Shown here: positions 24,692 to 33,746 of the stretch, one piece after another | How positions within the stretch are numbered: position 1 is the stretch's first letter | Layout of the letters: every line of letters begins with the position of its first letter | From: DASWOJ01 sp964250755 | Lineage (GTDB): Bacteria; Pseudomonadota; Alphaproteobacteria; Acetobacterales; Acetobacteraceae | Assembly: GCA_964250755.1 (NCBI GenBank) | Contig: CAXUHB010000002.1 | Coordinates: forward strand, 186,001-250,000 | DNA length: 64,000 bases | Reading direction: 5' to 3' | Translations under genes and position numbers: made by a program | The notes under the pieces: model-generated | Database searches by the model: none | Told to the model about the DNA's origin: nothing | Seen by the model: the letters and a program-made list of their open reading frames with translations, nothing else

Positions 24692-25588
24692 ATGTCCGCC
24701 ACCATCCCGCTCATCACATACGACACCGCCGCGCCCGACGGCCGCAACATCTTCCGCGAGGCATTTGGCACCCTGTCCGATGACGAGTGGTATGCCCTCC
24801 TCGCACGCTCCACCGCAGAGCCTGTGATGGACGGCGTCCGCTTCCCCGCCGTCCCCAACGACGACCTGCAGCGCCACGTCCACGGCAGCCACGGCCCGAA
24901 CGCGATGGCGGAAGCCGGGGCCTTCCACCGCTTCGTGAAGGCGAACAGCTACGCCGCCACCCCGGCCCCCCCGGGCGCCCGGGTCCTGGACTTCGGCGCG
25001 GGCTGGGGACGCACGCTGCGCCCCTTCATGCGGGACTTTGAGTTCGCCGGGCTGTTCGGGTTCGAGCCTGATTTCCGCTTCTGCACCATCGCCCGCGTCC
25101 TGAACCCCTACGCCGCCTTCTTGACCGGCGCCGCCACGCCGGACGGCGCGCTGCCTGGCGGCTTCTTCGACCTCGCCCTAAGCTGGTCGGTGTTCTCCCA
25201 CCTCTCCCCCGCCTCCGCGGCGGCTTGGCTGGGGGAGCTGGCGCGCGTCCTGGTTCCCGGCGGCACGCTGGTCTTCACCACCTGGGGCCTGCGCTTCCTG
25301 TACCGCCTGCGCGCCGAGGCCGCGCTGCGTGCAGCAGGGCACGCCGTGGATTGGTACTCCGGCGTCTGCCTGGATGCCGCCGGGGACATCGAGGCCAGGA
25401 TCGCGGACTACGAACGCGGCGAGTTCGTCTGGTTCACGGGCGGCGGATCGGTGCTGTACGGCGAAGCCTTCCTGGGCGAACCCGCACTAGCCCGGCTGAT
25501 CGCAGATCATGCCCTGCCATTCACGCTGGTGCTGTCGGACACCGCCACCCTGGGCCAGGACGCCTTTGTCCTTCGGCGGCATCTCTGA
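24692..25588 (+). CDS. Class I SAM-dependent methyltransferase
   Basis: About 298 residues. The SAM-binding motif I is RVLDFGAGWGRTLRPFMRDF near residues 92-110, followed by acidic loop GFEPDFRF, a motif-IV-like FDLALSWSVFSHLSP and GELARVLVPGGTLVFTTWG. This is the Methyltransf_11/25 arrangement. The N-terminal 90 residues (DEWYALLARS, HVHGSHGPNAM) probably form a lid or substrate domain. It follows the protease gene by 24 bases, with a weak ribosome site, and precedes a membrane glycosyltransferase-like gene, so a role in modifying a surface glycan or lipid is possible but unproven. Confidence 0.78.
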   Translation: MSATIPLITYDTAAPDGRNIFREAFGTLSDDEWYALLARSTAEPVMDGVRFPAVPNDDLQRHVHGSHGPNAMAEAGAFHRFVKANSYAATPAPPGARVLDFGAGWGRTLRPFMRDFEFAGLFGFEPDFRFCTIARVLNPYAAFLTGAATPDGALPGGFFDLALSWSVFSHLSPASAAAWLGELARVLVPGGTLVFTTWGLRFLYRLRAEAALRAAGHAVDWYSGVCLDAAGDIEARIADYERGEFVWFTGGGSVLYGEAFLGEPALARLIADHALPFTLVLSDTATLGQDAFVLRRHL

Positions 25589-25853
25589 GGTGTCCCCGTC
25601 AGGCGTTCAAGCAGCCTAGCAGTCGTCCACTCGGGATGGGCAGACCAACTGACCCAGGCTGACCCGCAATCATCGCACACCGACGTGCAACCCTGCCGTG
25701 CATAAGCATCAAACACGATGCATGGAAGTCTATAGACCTTAGGGTCGGACGTTTGTCATTATAGGCTACGCCGAGGTCATGCATCCAATATTGCAGAGTC
25801 GCCTGTTTCAAGGTATATTTCCACAATAGGTGATGGGTGGCAGGAGCGGCTCC

Positions 25854-27179
25854 ATGCAAGTCTTGAGAGGCCTGTTCCTAGCCGGGTCCATACAGCGGCC
25901 CGACACAGGCGCTGCCCCTGCCGGGTCGGCTTGGACGCTTGCGGATACTGCGGCGGTGTCCATGGCGGCGGCCCTGGCCATGCTGCTTCGGTATGCCGCA
26001 ATACGTGCCGTTCCCCTTGAGCTTGCGTCGGACGGCCTCGCCTACTGGGATATCGCGAACGCGGTCGCGTCAGGCGATGGAATCACCTGGGGCGGAGCGC
26101 CGACGGCCTTCTACAACGTCGGTTATCCCTTGTTCCTCGGGGCCGTGCTGCGCGTATTCGGCCAGTCCGTCGGCGTGGCGCAATTCCTCAACGTGGCCTT
26201 GGGCGGCATCTCCGCCGCGTTCCTCTACGTGGCGACCTGGAAGCTGTTCGGATCCCGCTTGGCCGCCACGGCGGCTGCACTGCTGTTCGCAACCTACTCG
26301 GAGTCCATCATCTTCGCGACCTACCTGCTCAAGGAGAACCTGATGACGGCCCTGGTTGCAGCGCAGCTTGCGGCGGCGGCCTGCTTTGCGCCCGGGACGC
26401 CGCCGCGGACGCGGACGCTGCTGGCCCTGGCGCTGGGCGCCACGATCGGCGCGTTGATGCTTGTGGGCAACTCCAGCCTGGCGTTCCTGCCGGGCCTTGC
26501 GGTCTGGGGCTTCAGGCGCAGCCCCGGCTTCGGACGCCTTGCACGGGATGGCGCCGTCGCGGCGGTGGTTGCCGCGCTGGTCGTGGCGCCGGTGGTTTAC
26601 CGGAACTACGTGGTGTTCGGGGCGCCGGTGCTGAACAACAACTTCGGCAATAACCTGTATGTCGGGAATTTTCCTGGTGCCAGCCCGACGTTTCCCGAGA
26701 ACTTTCCGGTCGGCACTCCCATGGAGAAGGATTTCAAGCGTCTCTACACTGAACTCGGCGAATTCAAGATGGACCGGCATTTGCGGGACCTCGCCATCGG
26801 ATATATTGCCGCGGACCCTGCAGCGGCACTGACGCGCATGGCGGTGAAAGCCGTCGTATTTTGGCAACCGCCTATCCCGACCGCGGCGAAACTCGCGTCC
26901 AAAGGCGAGGCGGTGATGCGCTTCGTCTGGCTGGCGCAGTTCCTGGTCATGGTGGGGCTGTTCCTGTTCGCCCTGACGCGCTGGCGGCGGTTTTCCACCC
27001 AGTTCACCGTCCTGTGCCTTCTGCTGTTCTGCTACACCCTCATCCACACGCCGTTCACCGTGGGCTCGCGCTACCGCTTGCCGGCAATGCTCTTCGTCAT
27101 GGCCGGCGCCAGCGTTGGTGCGCTGCCGATCCTCCAGAAACTGGCCGGCAGGTTCCGCATCACGGCGATTTCCGCCTAG
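25854..27179 (+). CDS. GT39-like polyprenyl-sugar-dependent membrane glycosyltransferase
   Basis: About 441 residues with ten or more membrane segments. The first periplasmic loop has SDGLAYWDIANAVASGDGIT, an acidic motif equivalent to the catalytic Asp loop of ArnT/PMT-type (GT39, GT-C fold) enzymes, followed by TAFYNVGYPLFLGAVLRVFG. A larger periplasmic loop (FGNNLYVGNFPGASPTFPEN) precedes the last helices. Such enzymes move a sugar from a polyprenyl carrier to lipid A or protein. ATG 25854 is preferred because AGGAG lies eight bases upstream; GTG 25830 and ATG 25833 are in frame. The 265 bases before it are richer in A+T than the surroundings and probably hold its promoter. Confidence 0.78.
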   Translation: MQVLRGLFLAGSIQRPDTGAAPAGSAWTLADTAAVSMAAALAMLLRYAAIRAVPLELASDGLAYWDIANAVASGDGITWGGAPTAFYNVGYPLFLGAVLRVFGQSVGVAQFLNVALGGISAAFLYVATWKLFGSRLAATAAALLFATYSESIIFATYLLKENLMTALVAAQLAAAACFAPGTPPRTRTLLALALGATIGALMLVGNSSLAFLPGLAVWGFRRSPGFGRLARDGAVAAVVAALVVAPVVYRNYVVFGAPVLNNNFGNNLYVGNFPGASPTFPENFPVGTPMEKDFKRLYTELGEFKMDRHLRDLAIGYIAADPAAALTRMAVKAVVFWQPPIPTAAKLASKGEAVMRFVWLAQFLVMVGLFLFALTRWRRFSTQFTVLCLLLFCYTLIHTPFTVGSRYRLPAMLFVMAGASVGALPILQKLAGRFRITAISA

Positions 27180-27221
27180 GCCAGGCAGCTAACGGCGGCC
27201 CTGAGGCCAGGTGCCTGGCGC

Positions 27222-28925
27222 TCAACGGTTCCACTGAATCGTCAGGTAGTCCGTCGCAGCAGCTGTCCCCGGCGACAGCGTGCCGGCGCTGACCGTCCAG
27301 TGCGCGTCCATCGTCGCCTGTGTCGCCCCGGCAAACGTCAGCGACGCATCCACCCCCCGGTCCGCACCACCGATCTCCGAGTGCAAGGTCAGCCCGGTGA
27401 ACCCCGCCACCCCATCGCTGCCGCTCCAAGCCTGCGTGCTGGTGCCGGCATGGAAGCCGAACACCGTCGCCGTGTCTCCGGCATGGAAGTTGACCAGCGT
27501 GCTCCACGTCGTGCCGCCGCCGCGGGCATCCACGAAGAACGTGTCCGTCCCGCCATCCCCGCCGGTGCTGCCCGTCAGGAAGTTGGACCCGGCCCCGCCA
27601 TCCAGCACGTTGCTGCCCCGCGACGCCGCCAGCGCATCCGACCCGGCCCCGCCATGCAGGAGCACGTCCGGCGCCGACGCCGAGATTGCCACCCCATCCG
27701 TCCCCGGCCAGATATACTGCCGCTGCAGCCCCGCGACCGGCCCGGCATACAAGTCCGGCGTCAGAGTCCCGCTCACGCCCGTCGCCGTGTTGGTGTAGCT
27801 GAGGTCGGGCGAGACATAGTGATACGCCAGCGTTACCTGCGCCCCGGCCTGCAGCGTCGTCGCCACGTCCAGGTTGCCGGGCGCGTCCAGGGTCGTGGTG
27901 CCCGTACGCGACACCCCCAGCACGACCGGCCCGCCCCGGAACGCCGCGAGGTTCACACCCACGAGGGTCGTCATGGTCGGAATTGCAGCGCCCGCCGGTA
28001 TCGTTGCGGTGACCGCGGCAGAAGACAATCCGGCAAAGTCGTCCGTTCCGTCGAATGCTCCAAGCTGCCGCGTCGTGCTAATGCTGGCCGTAGAGCGTCC
28101 ACCAATGGCTCCGGAGACATCTTGTACGGCCACTGTTGCAGACTGGCCCACCGTAGCCGTGCCCGCGACGGGGTCGAGGCTCTCCAGCCGCGCCGACCCA
28201 GCCGCATCGGCGGCCACCGACAATGTCGCGCTATCGAGCACGCCGAGGGACGTGTCAAACGGGTTGAAGGTAAGGGTCGAGGACGCGCCGATGGTCGCAT
28301 CTTCGGCTGTCCGAGTCTGTGTTATGGTAGTCCCGCCATAGTTTATTGAAGCGACGGGTGCAGGCGTGAATGTTGTGTCAATGCCGCCGGAGAAACCTCC
28401 ACCCGGCCCATCGCCGGTCGCAGCAGTCAGCGACACATTTGCTCCCACCCAGCTCGTGAACAATGCCGCCATGTTGGCCGGGCCAACTGCATGGACGCGC
28501 GCCGATGCCGTAACCGGCAAGGTCACCTCTCCCGTACCAACCAGCAACGCGGCATCAGGGGAACTGGTCGCCGCGGGATAATAGCCGACGCTGGACGTGG
28601 CCGTGCCGTTGGCGATCAACTGCACCGGCGCCCCTCCCGGCTCCGATGCCGCGGACAGCACGGCGTGGACGCTGGCGGCGGGTGCGGCCCTCAGCCAAAC
28701 TGAGCCGTCCGGACGGAATAGCGTGACCGAGCCGAACGAAGTGCTGTCGAACAAGGCTGGCGCCAGGTCGTAGTTTCTGACGCTGACGACGCTGAGCGTC
28801 TGGCCAGTCAGCGACAGCGTTATGGACTGGATGCCGGATGCCGGGTCAACCTGCTGCAAAGTTGCAATATCCGACCAGGCCGTGGGCCTGGCGTGCAGGC
28901 TGGCGGCCAGCGTGGTGGTCGGCAT
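27222..28925 (-). CDS. Secreted RTX-like exoprotein with C-terminal calcium-binding repeats
   Basis: About 567 residues, acidic, poor in Lys and without a Sec signal. The first 400 residues are a Thr/Ala/Gly-rich beta region with no domain I can name (a stretch around YNYDLAPALF-like turns and GGTTITQTRTAEDA). Near residue 410 come RTX-type turns, LLHGGAGSDALAASRGSNVL and DGGAGSNFLTGSTGGDGGTD, then FFVDARGGGTTWSTLVNFHA, the usual C-terminal layout of type I-secreted proteins. Export would need an ABC/MFP/TolC system that is not in this window. ATG 28925 has AAGGTGA upstream. It is convergent with the membrane glycosyltransferase gene. Function (adhesin, surface layer or enzyme) is open. Confidence 0.75.
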   Translation of the reverse strand: MPTTTLAASLHARPTAWSDIATLQQVDPASGIQSITLSLTGQTLSVVSVRNYDLAPALFDSTSFGSVTLFRPDGSVWLRAAPAASVHAVLSAASEPGGAPVQLIANGTATSSVGYYPAATSSPDAALLVGTGEVTLPVTASARVHAVGPANMAALFTSWVGANVSLTAATGDGPGGGFSGGIDTTFTPAPVASINYGGTTITQTRTAEDATIGASSTLTFNPFDTSLGVLDSATLSVAADAAGSARLESLDPVAGTATVGQSATVAVQDVSGAIGGRSTASISTTRQLGAFDGTDDFAGLSSAAVTATIPAGAAIPTMTTLVGVNLAAFRGGPVVLGVSRTGTTTLDAPGNLDVATTLQAGAQVTLAYHYVSPDLSYTNTATGVSGTLTPDLYAGPVAGLQRQYIWPGTDGVAISASAPDVLLHGGAGSDALAASRGSNVLDGGAGSNFLTGSTGGDGGTDTFFVDARGGGTTWSTLVNFHAGDTATVFGFHAGTSTQAWSGSDGVAGFTGLTLHSEIGGADRGVDASLTFAGATQATMDAHWTVSAGTLSPGTAAATDYLTIQWNR

Positions 28926-29055
28926 GAACTCACCTTGTCTGTTGCAAAACGATAATGGAGGCATTGCCCCCTTGGCTGCAAGTTAGCTCAAATGACAAAA
29001 CGTGTCCCGTGTTGTAGGCCGGGACGGCGCGGCTCCGCAGCCGGACAGGACGCTC

Positions 29056-29817
29056 CTACCCCGCCGCCACGTCCCGCCGGAACGTCAGCACCAGAACGTC
29101 CCGGTGCGCCGGCTGGCTCGCATCCAGCGGCTGCACCGGCGTCACGCCATGGAACACCCGGTGGTCATCCACCAGCGCCGCATCCATCGGCGCCTCCAAC
29201 GTGAAGCTGCCCAGCAGCCCCCTGTCCAGCCCGTGTATGCTGGTCGTGCCCGACGCGATGTTCACCCGCCCGATCATCAGCACCAGCACCCAGTCCACCC
29301 CATCCTGGTGCATCCCCTCCGGCGTCGGCTGCCCGGCCTGGCCCGGCCGCGCCTCGATCCGGAACTGGTGCGCCTCCACGTGCCACGCCGACGCAGGCGT
29401 CAGCCCGTCGAACAGCGCGTGGCACATCCGCACGATGGCCTGGAACGCCGGCCCGTCGGCCGCAGTTGGGGTCACGGGATCGAACCACCGCGCGATGCCG
29501 CCGTTCAACGCATTGAAGTCACGGCTTTGGTAGTGCGGCTGTGCCGGCTTGCGCTGCACCCCCGCTGCGGACACCGCGAACGCCGCGTGCCGGCGCTTCC
29601 GGTAGCGCCCGCCATCGGCCATGTAGGTGTCCAGCCCCAGGTCGTCCCAGCTCCGGGCGAACCCGTCCCAGTCCTGCAGCCCCGCCCCTTCCAGTACCGC
29701 CTGCATGTCCGGCGCATGCACGAAGGCGAAACCCTTGCTTTGCAGCGCGTCGGAAATGCCGGACAGGCCGAGGCTGTGGGCCACGGAGGCCGGGCTGGTC
29801 AGGTGCGGCTGGTCCAC
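29056..29817 (-). CDS. 2-oxoglutarate/Fe(II) dioxygenase family protein (2OG-Fe_Oxy_2 type)
   Basis: About 253 residues. The region EGMHQDGVDWVLVLMIGRVN contains the iron-binding His-x-Asp, and the distal His with a basic 2OG-contact sits in ASQPAHRDVLVLTFRRD at the C-terminus. HYQSRDFNALNGGIARWFDP and SWHVEAHQFRIEA-like strands fit the BsmA/IDO-type amino-acid hydroxylase family. It probably hydroxylates a free amino acid, but the substrate is not visible. GTG 29817 (VDQPHLTSPASV) is chosen, with AGGGGA upstream; the longer frame upstream reads a degraded repeat. It is followed at 30038 by the start of no related gene. Confidence 0.8.
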   Translation of the reverse strand: MDQPHLTSPASVAHSLGLSGISDALQSKGFAFVHAPDMQAVLEGAGLQDWDGFARSWDDLGLDTYMADGGRYRKRRHAAFAVSAAGVQRKPAQPHYQSRDFNALNGGIARWFDPVTPTAADGPAFQAIVRMCHALFDGLTPASAWHVEAHQFRIEARPGQAGQPTPEGMHQDGVDWVLVLMIGRVNIASGTTSIHGLDRGLLGSFTLEAPMDAALVDDHRVFHGVTPVQPLDASQPAHRDVLVLTFRRDVAAG

Positions 29818-29882
29818 TATGCGTCCCCTAGTCCTGCTGCAAGGCGCGGCATTGGCGCGGGTCCAAGCGCCCCGCTTTCTTC

Positions 29883-29913
29883 CGTCACCGCGAGGCGCTC
29901 GGCGACGCGGCAA
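29883..29913. repeat. Half copy of the inverted-end repeat
   Basis: CGTCACCGCGAGGCGCTCGG then CGACGCGGCAA resembles the left arm of the 100-bp element at 18268-18367. No matching right arm is seen nearby. It lies in the 220-base gap between the dioxygenase gene and the end of the mechanosensitive channel gene. Confidence 0.5.
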
Positions 29914-30037
29914 AGAGGACGCCAGCACAGGCCTGTCAGCCCCCAAGCCACCCCGGCGAACGAGCGCCCTGCAACGGAAATGCCATGCCCGGCCCGCATC
30001 CCGCAACAACGGACCCGGTGCGTGCAGGGAACGCCAG

Positions 30038-32518
30038 CTATGCGGCCGCAGCCTCCCCCGCCGGCGCCGGCTTCGCCATCGGCGGCGGCGGGTCCATGCA
30101 CAGCACCCGGTGCGACGTGACCGGGCTTTCGATGGCCAGCGCGTCGAACCGCTCCTTCACCCGCCGGTTCAGCTCCCGCATCACCGCCCACCGGCTGCCC
30201 GGCTGGGTCTTCATCCGCACACGCAGCACCCACGCCAGGTCCACGAACCGCTCCACCCCCATCACGTCTAGCGCATCCAGGATCAGCGTCGCCCACCGTG
30301 GCTCCGCCCGCATCTCCTCCGCCAGCTGCCGCACCGCCGCGATCACCGGCTCCGGCTCCTCGTTCAGCCCCACGCTGATGTCCAGCACGGCATAGGCGTA
30401 GTCCCGGGTCTGGTTGGTCACGGTGGTCACGGCGCTGAACGGGATGATGTGGACCGACCCGTCCAGCGCGCGCAGGCGGATCGTGCGTATGCTCAGCGCC
30501 TCCACCGTGCCGGACAGCCCGCCCAGCGTCACCACGTCGCCCACCTGCATCGCGTTCTCCAGCAGCAGGAACAGCCCGGTAATCAGGTCCTGCACCAGCT
30601 TCTGCGACCCGAACCCTACGGCAATCCCCACCACCCCCGCCCCGGCCAGCAGCGGCGCGATGTTGACGCCGACCTCGCTCAGCACGATCAGCGCCACCAC
30701 CAGCACGATCACCACCAGCAGCGTCGTCCGCAGCATCGGCAGCAGGGTCCGCAGCCGCCCGGCGCGGGCGGTCAGCGCGTCCTGCTGCAGGCGGGCCAGG
30801 TGCCGGGCGATGCCGGCGTTCGCGCCCTCCCAGGCCAGCACCGCCAGCAGGACCGTGACGGCGATCAGCACGCCCGCCGACAGGATGCGGCTACCCAGGT
30901 CCCCCTTGCTGAACCAGGACGCCGGGTTGAAGCCCCAAGCCTGCAGCAGCGCCAGCCCGGTCGCCGTCCACAGCAGCGCCATCGCCGCCAGCCGCAGCAC
31001 CGGAGCATAGGCGCTCACCCGCGCCCCCAGCCCGGGGTGCCGCGCCTCCGCCGCCGCGGACGGCCGCAGCGTCCGGTCCAGCCCGCCCAGCAGCACGATG
31101 GCCAGCAGCCGCGACCCGATCAGCACCGCGCAGGTCAGCAGGAACGTCCTCAGCAGCTGGGTGTAGCCGCCCTGCACCTCCACCGCCCAGACCAGCCACA
31201 GCGCCACGATGTAGAACACCGCCACCAGGTGCCACACGTCCGCCAGCCGGCGCAGCAGCGCCGCCCACACCCCGCCGACCCGGATGCCGCGCAGCCGCGC
31301 CGCCACCGGCCCGCGCGCCTGCAGCACCGCCACGGCCAGCATCCCATGCACCACGAGCGCGAACAGCTTCAGCAGCGCGTCCCGTGCGGTGTTGTACAGT
31401 CCGAACATGACCGCAACCTCGGTCAGCGCGTAGGTCGCGATGGCCGTCACGGCGATCCGCCGGGTCCAGCGCATCAGGAAGGCAGCCGCCGCATCCGTCA
31501 CGTTCAGCAGCCGCAGCCGCGGCAGCGCCGGGGACACCAGGAACGCCGTCACCGCCAGCACGGCCCGGCACAGCACGTAGGCCATCGCCACGGCCGATAT
31601 CACCAGCCCGGTCGTGGCAGGCTCCCCCAGCCAGGTCCCGCGCAGCAGCCCCGCCAGGGCAGCGAAGACGGCGATGGGCACGAGGTCCAGCAACAGGCGG
31701 CCCAGCAGGTAGGGCAGGCGCTGCAAGGTGCCCAAGGTGCGCGTCAGGTGCCGGTCGCGCAGCTCCGCACGCTCGGTCTCGCCCGCCTCCGCCGCGGCCT
31801 GGCCGCCCTCCGGCGGCAGATCGGGCAGGTCCGGCCCGTCATGGGCGTCGGCGCTGGCGGGCGCCCATTGGCCCAGGGTCGCCCGGAAGCGGCGCAGCAG
31901 CCGCGTCCCGGCCCACTCCGCCGCCAGCCCCGCCAGCATCACCAGCGCCAGCTTCCACCCGGTTTCCACGATCCGCCCGCGCGCAACGGGGTCCGCCGCC
32001 TGCGCCGCCGCCCACGTCCACAGCAACGGCAGGTCGTTCATGGACCGTGCGGCAGCCCCCACCTGCGCGCCCGCGTCGGCCAGCCCGGCGGACGCCCGCT
32101 CCAGCACCTCGGCCCCCAGGCTGTCCGGCGCAAGCGGGATGACCTTGGCCACCGCAGGCGCCGGAGCCGCCGCGCCGGCTGGCGCGGCGGATGCGCCAGC
32201 GGGGGAGGCCCCAGCCGCCTGCACGCCCCCAGGCGCGACGGGCGCGGCCTTGAGCAGCGCCTCCAGCGTCGCCGTGAACTCCGCCCGCCGCCGGTCGTCG
32301 CGCAGCAGGTCCAGCACCTGCTGCGCCTGGGCCGGCGGCACCGGCAGCGCTGCGGCCGGCCCCGGCGCGGCTGCCGGCGCCTGTGCCGGTGCCGGTGCCG
32401 GTGCAGGCCCCACCCGCGACGGCGCGACCGGAATCGGCAACGCCTGGCCGGCGGACGGGCCGGCGGCGCCGACCAGGACCGCGCAGACCAGGGCAATCAG
32501 GAGGAACGGATGCCGCAT
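30038..32518 (-). CDS. Large MscS-family mechanosensitive channel (DUF3772-like architecture)
   Basis: About 826 residues. Signal peptide (MRHPFLLIALVCAVLVGAAG), an Ala/Pro-rich periplasmic region with a helical part (QQVLDLLRDDRRRAEFTATL), then about ten membrane segments ending in the MscS pore. The pore helix and beta domain are GAGVVGIAVGFGSQKLVQDL, ITGLFLLLENAMQVGDVVTL and VHIIPFSAVTTVTNQTRDYA, followed by the alpha/beta cytoplasmic cage. Such long MscS proteins (MscK/YbdG/YjeP-like) release solutes after osmotic downshock. ATG 32518 is favoured by the signal peptide. Divergent from the small HIG1-type gene. Confidence 0.9.
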   Translation of the reverse strand: MRHPFLLIALVCAVLVGAAGPSAGQALPIPVAPSRVGPAPAPAPAQAPAAAPGPAAALPVPPAQAQQVLDLLRDDRRRAEFTATLEALLKAAPVAPGGVQAAGASPAGASAAPAGAAAPAPAVAKVIPLAPDSLGAEVLERASAGLADAGAQVGAAARSMNDLPLLWTWAAAQAADPVARGRIVETGWKLALVMLAGLAAEWAGTRLLRRFRATLGQWAPASADAHDGPDLPDLPPEGGQAAAEAGETERAELRDRHLTRTLGTLQRLPYLLGRLLLDLVPIAVFAALAGLLRGTWLGEPATTGLVISAVAMAYVLCRAVLAVTAFLVSPALPRLRLLNVTDAAAAFLMRWTRRIAVTAIATYALTEVAVMFGLYNTARDALLKLFALVVHGMLAVAVLQARGPVAARLRGIRVGGVWAALLRRLADVWHLVAVFYIVALWLVWAVEVQGGYTQLLRTFLLTCAVLIGSRLLAIVLLGGLDRTLRPSAAAEARHPGLGARVSAYAPVLRLAAMALLWTATGLALLQAWGFNPASWFSKGDLGSRILSAGVLIAVTVLLAVLAWEGANAGIARHLARLQQDALTARAGRLRTLLPMLRTTLLVVIVLVVALIVLSEVGVNIAPLLAGAGVVGIAVGFGSQKLVQDLITGLFLLLENAMQVGDVVTLGGLSGTVEALSIRTIRLRALDGSVHIIPFSAVTTVTNQTRDYAYAVLDISVGLNEEPEPVIAAVRQLAEEMRAEPRWATLILDALDVMGVERFVDLAWVLRVRMKTQPGSRWAVMRELNRRVKERFDALAIESPVTSHRVLCMDPPPPMAKPAPAGEAAAA

Positions 32519-32644
32519 GGCCCCGGTGCAGCACCCGCCGCCCCGGAGTGTCAACCAGGAAGCCGCGGCTCAGCCCCGGCGGGAGCTTGCCCTGGCCGCG
32601 CCGAGGAGGGTGACAAAGCACCTCCGCGCACCAAATCCTGGTCC

Positions 32645-32839
32645 ATGACGACATTTCTGACTGTGCTGGTCGTGCTGGCCCTTCTGGCGACGGTCGGCGT
32701 GCTGTTCGCCGGGCTGCTGGGCATGGTGCGGGGCACGCAGGACAGCCACCGCTCCAACAAGCTGATGCAGTATCGCGTGGGCTTCCAGGGCCTCGCCCTG
32801 CTGCTGTTCATCGCGCTGCTGTACATCATGAAGGGCTGA
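32645..32839 (+). CDS. HIG1-domain twin-transmembrane protein
   Basis: About 64 residues with two membrane helices (FLTVLVVLALLATVGVLFAG and VGFQGLALLLFIALLYIMKG) joined by the polar loop RGTQDSHRSNKLMQYR. The loop, ending in NKLMQYRV before the second helix, matches the bacterial HIG_1_N (hypoxia-induced gene 1) proteins, which in mitochondria associate with respiratory complexes. The gene precedes etfBA, a placement seen in many alphaproteobacteria, which suggests a link to electron transfer into the quinone pool. ATG 32645; the ribosome site is weak. A separate promoter for etfB lies between the two. Confidence 0.85.
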   Translation: MTTFLTVLVVLALLATVGVLFAGLLGMVRGTQDSHRSNKLMQYRVGFQGLALLLFIALLYIMKG

Positions 32840-32847
32840 CGCCGGGT

Positions 32848-32875
32848 TTGACATCCCGCGGGGCCGCCCCATAAC
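32848..32875 (+). promoter_or_regulatory. Sigma-70 type promoter for etfBA
   Basis: TTGACA at 32848-32853, a perfect -35 hexamer, is followed after 16 bases by CATAAC at 32870-32875. Transcription would begin near 32882 and leave a leader of about 110 bases before etfB. Confidence 0.55.
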
Positions 32876-32994
32876 GTCCGCCAACCGTCCTGCGGCTGCT
32901 GACCGCGCGTGGACCCCGGTGCAACACGGGCCGCGCGGCCCGGCCCGGGACCCCGCCGCATCCAAGCCCGCCACACAGCAGCATCGGACCGTCC

Positions 32995-33744
32995 ATGAAG
33001 CTCCTTGTCCCCGTCAAGCGGGTCGTTGACTACAACGTGAAGGTTCGCGTGAAGGCCGACGGCTCCGGCGTCGAGACCGCGGGCGTCAAGATGTCCATGA
33101 ACCCCTTCGACGAGATTGCGGTCGAGGAGGCGGTGCGCCTGAAGGAGAAGGGCGTGGCCACCGAAATCGTCGTAGTCTCCATGGGCATCGCGCAGTGTCA
33201 GGAGACCATACGGACGGCCCTGGCCATGGGCGCCGACCGCGGCATCCTGGTGGAGACTGACGTGGAGCTGCAGCCGCTGGCCGTCGCCAAGATGCTGAAG
33301 GCCCTGGTCGCCAAGGAGCAGCCTGGCCTGATCCTGATGGGCAAGCAGGCCATTGACGACGACATGAACGCGACCGGCCAGATGCTGGCGGCCCTGCTGG
33401 GCTGGCCCCAGGGCACCTTCGCCAGCCGCATTGCCGTGGACGGCGACAAGCTGAACGTCACGCGCGAGATTGACGGTGGGCTGGAGACGTTGGAGCTGAA
33501 CCTGCCCTGCATCGTGACCACCGACCTGCGCCTGAACGAGCCGCGCTACGCGTCGCTTCCCAACATCATGAAGGCGCGCAAGAAGCCTATCGAGACCATC
33601 AAGCCCGCCGACCTGGGCGTTGACCCCGCGCCGCGCCTGCGGATGGTGAAGGTGATGGAGCCGCCGAAGCGCGTGGCCGGCCAGAAGGTCGGGTCGGTGG
33701 CCGAACTCGTGCAGAAGCTCCGCACAGAAGCAAAGGTGATCTAG
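32995..33744 (+). CDS. etfB: Electron transfer flavoprotein, beta subunit
   Basis: About 249 residues, the usual length. MKLLVPVKRVVDYNVKVRVK at the start, MSMNPFDEIAVEEAVRLKEK and, later, MGKQAIDDDMNATGQMLAAL (the ETF-beta signature and AMP-binding region) are clear, as is the C-terminal recognition arm. With EtfA it accepts electrons from acyl-CoA and other dehydrogenases and passes them to ETF:quinone oxidoreductase. etfA begins two bases after its stop. In this window enoyl-CoA hydratase and an acyl-CoA ligase may feed the same pathway. Confidence 0.96.
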   Translation: MKLLVPVKRVVDYNVKVRVKADGSGVETAGVKMSMNPFDEIAVEEAVRLKEKGVATEIVVVSMGIAQCQETIRTALAMGADRGILVETDVELQPLAVAKMLKALVAKEQPGLILMGKQAIDDDMNATGQMLAALLGWPQGTFASRIAVDGDKLNVTREIDGGLETLELNLPCIVTTDLRLNEPRYASLPNIMKARKKPIETIKPADLGVDPAPRLRMVKVMEPPKRVAGQKVGSVAELVQKLRTEAKVI

Positions 33745-33746
33745 TC

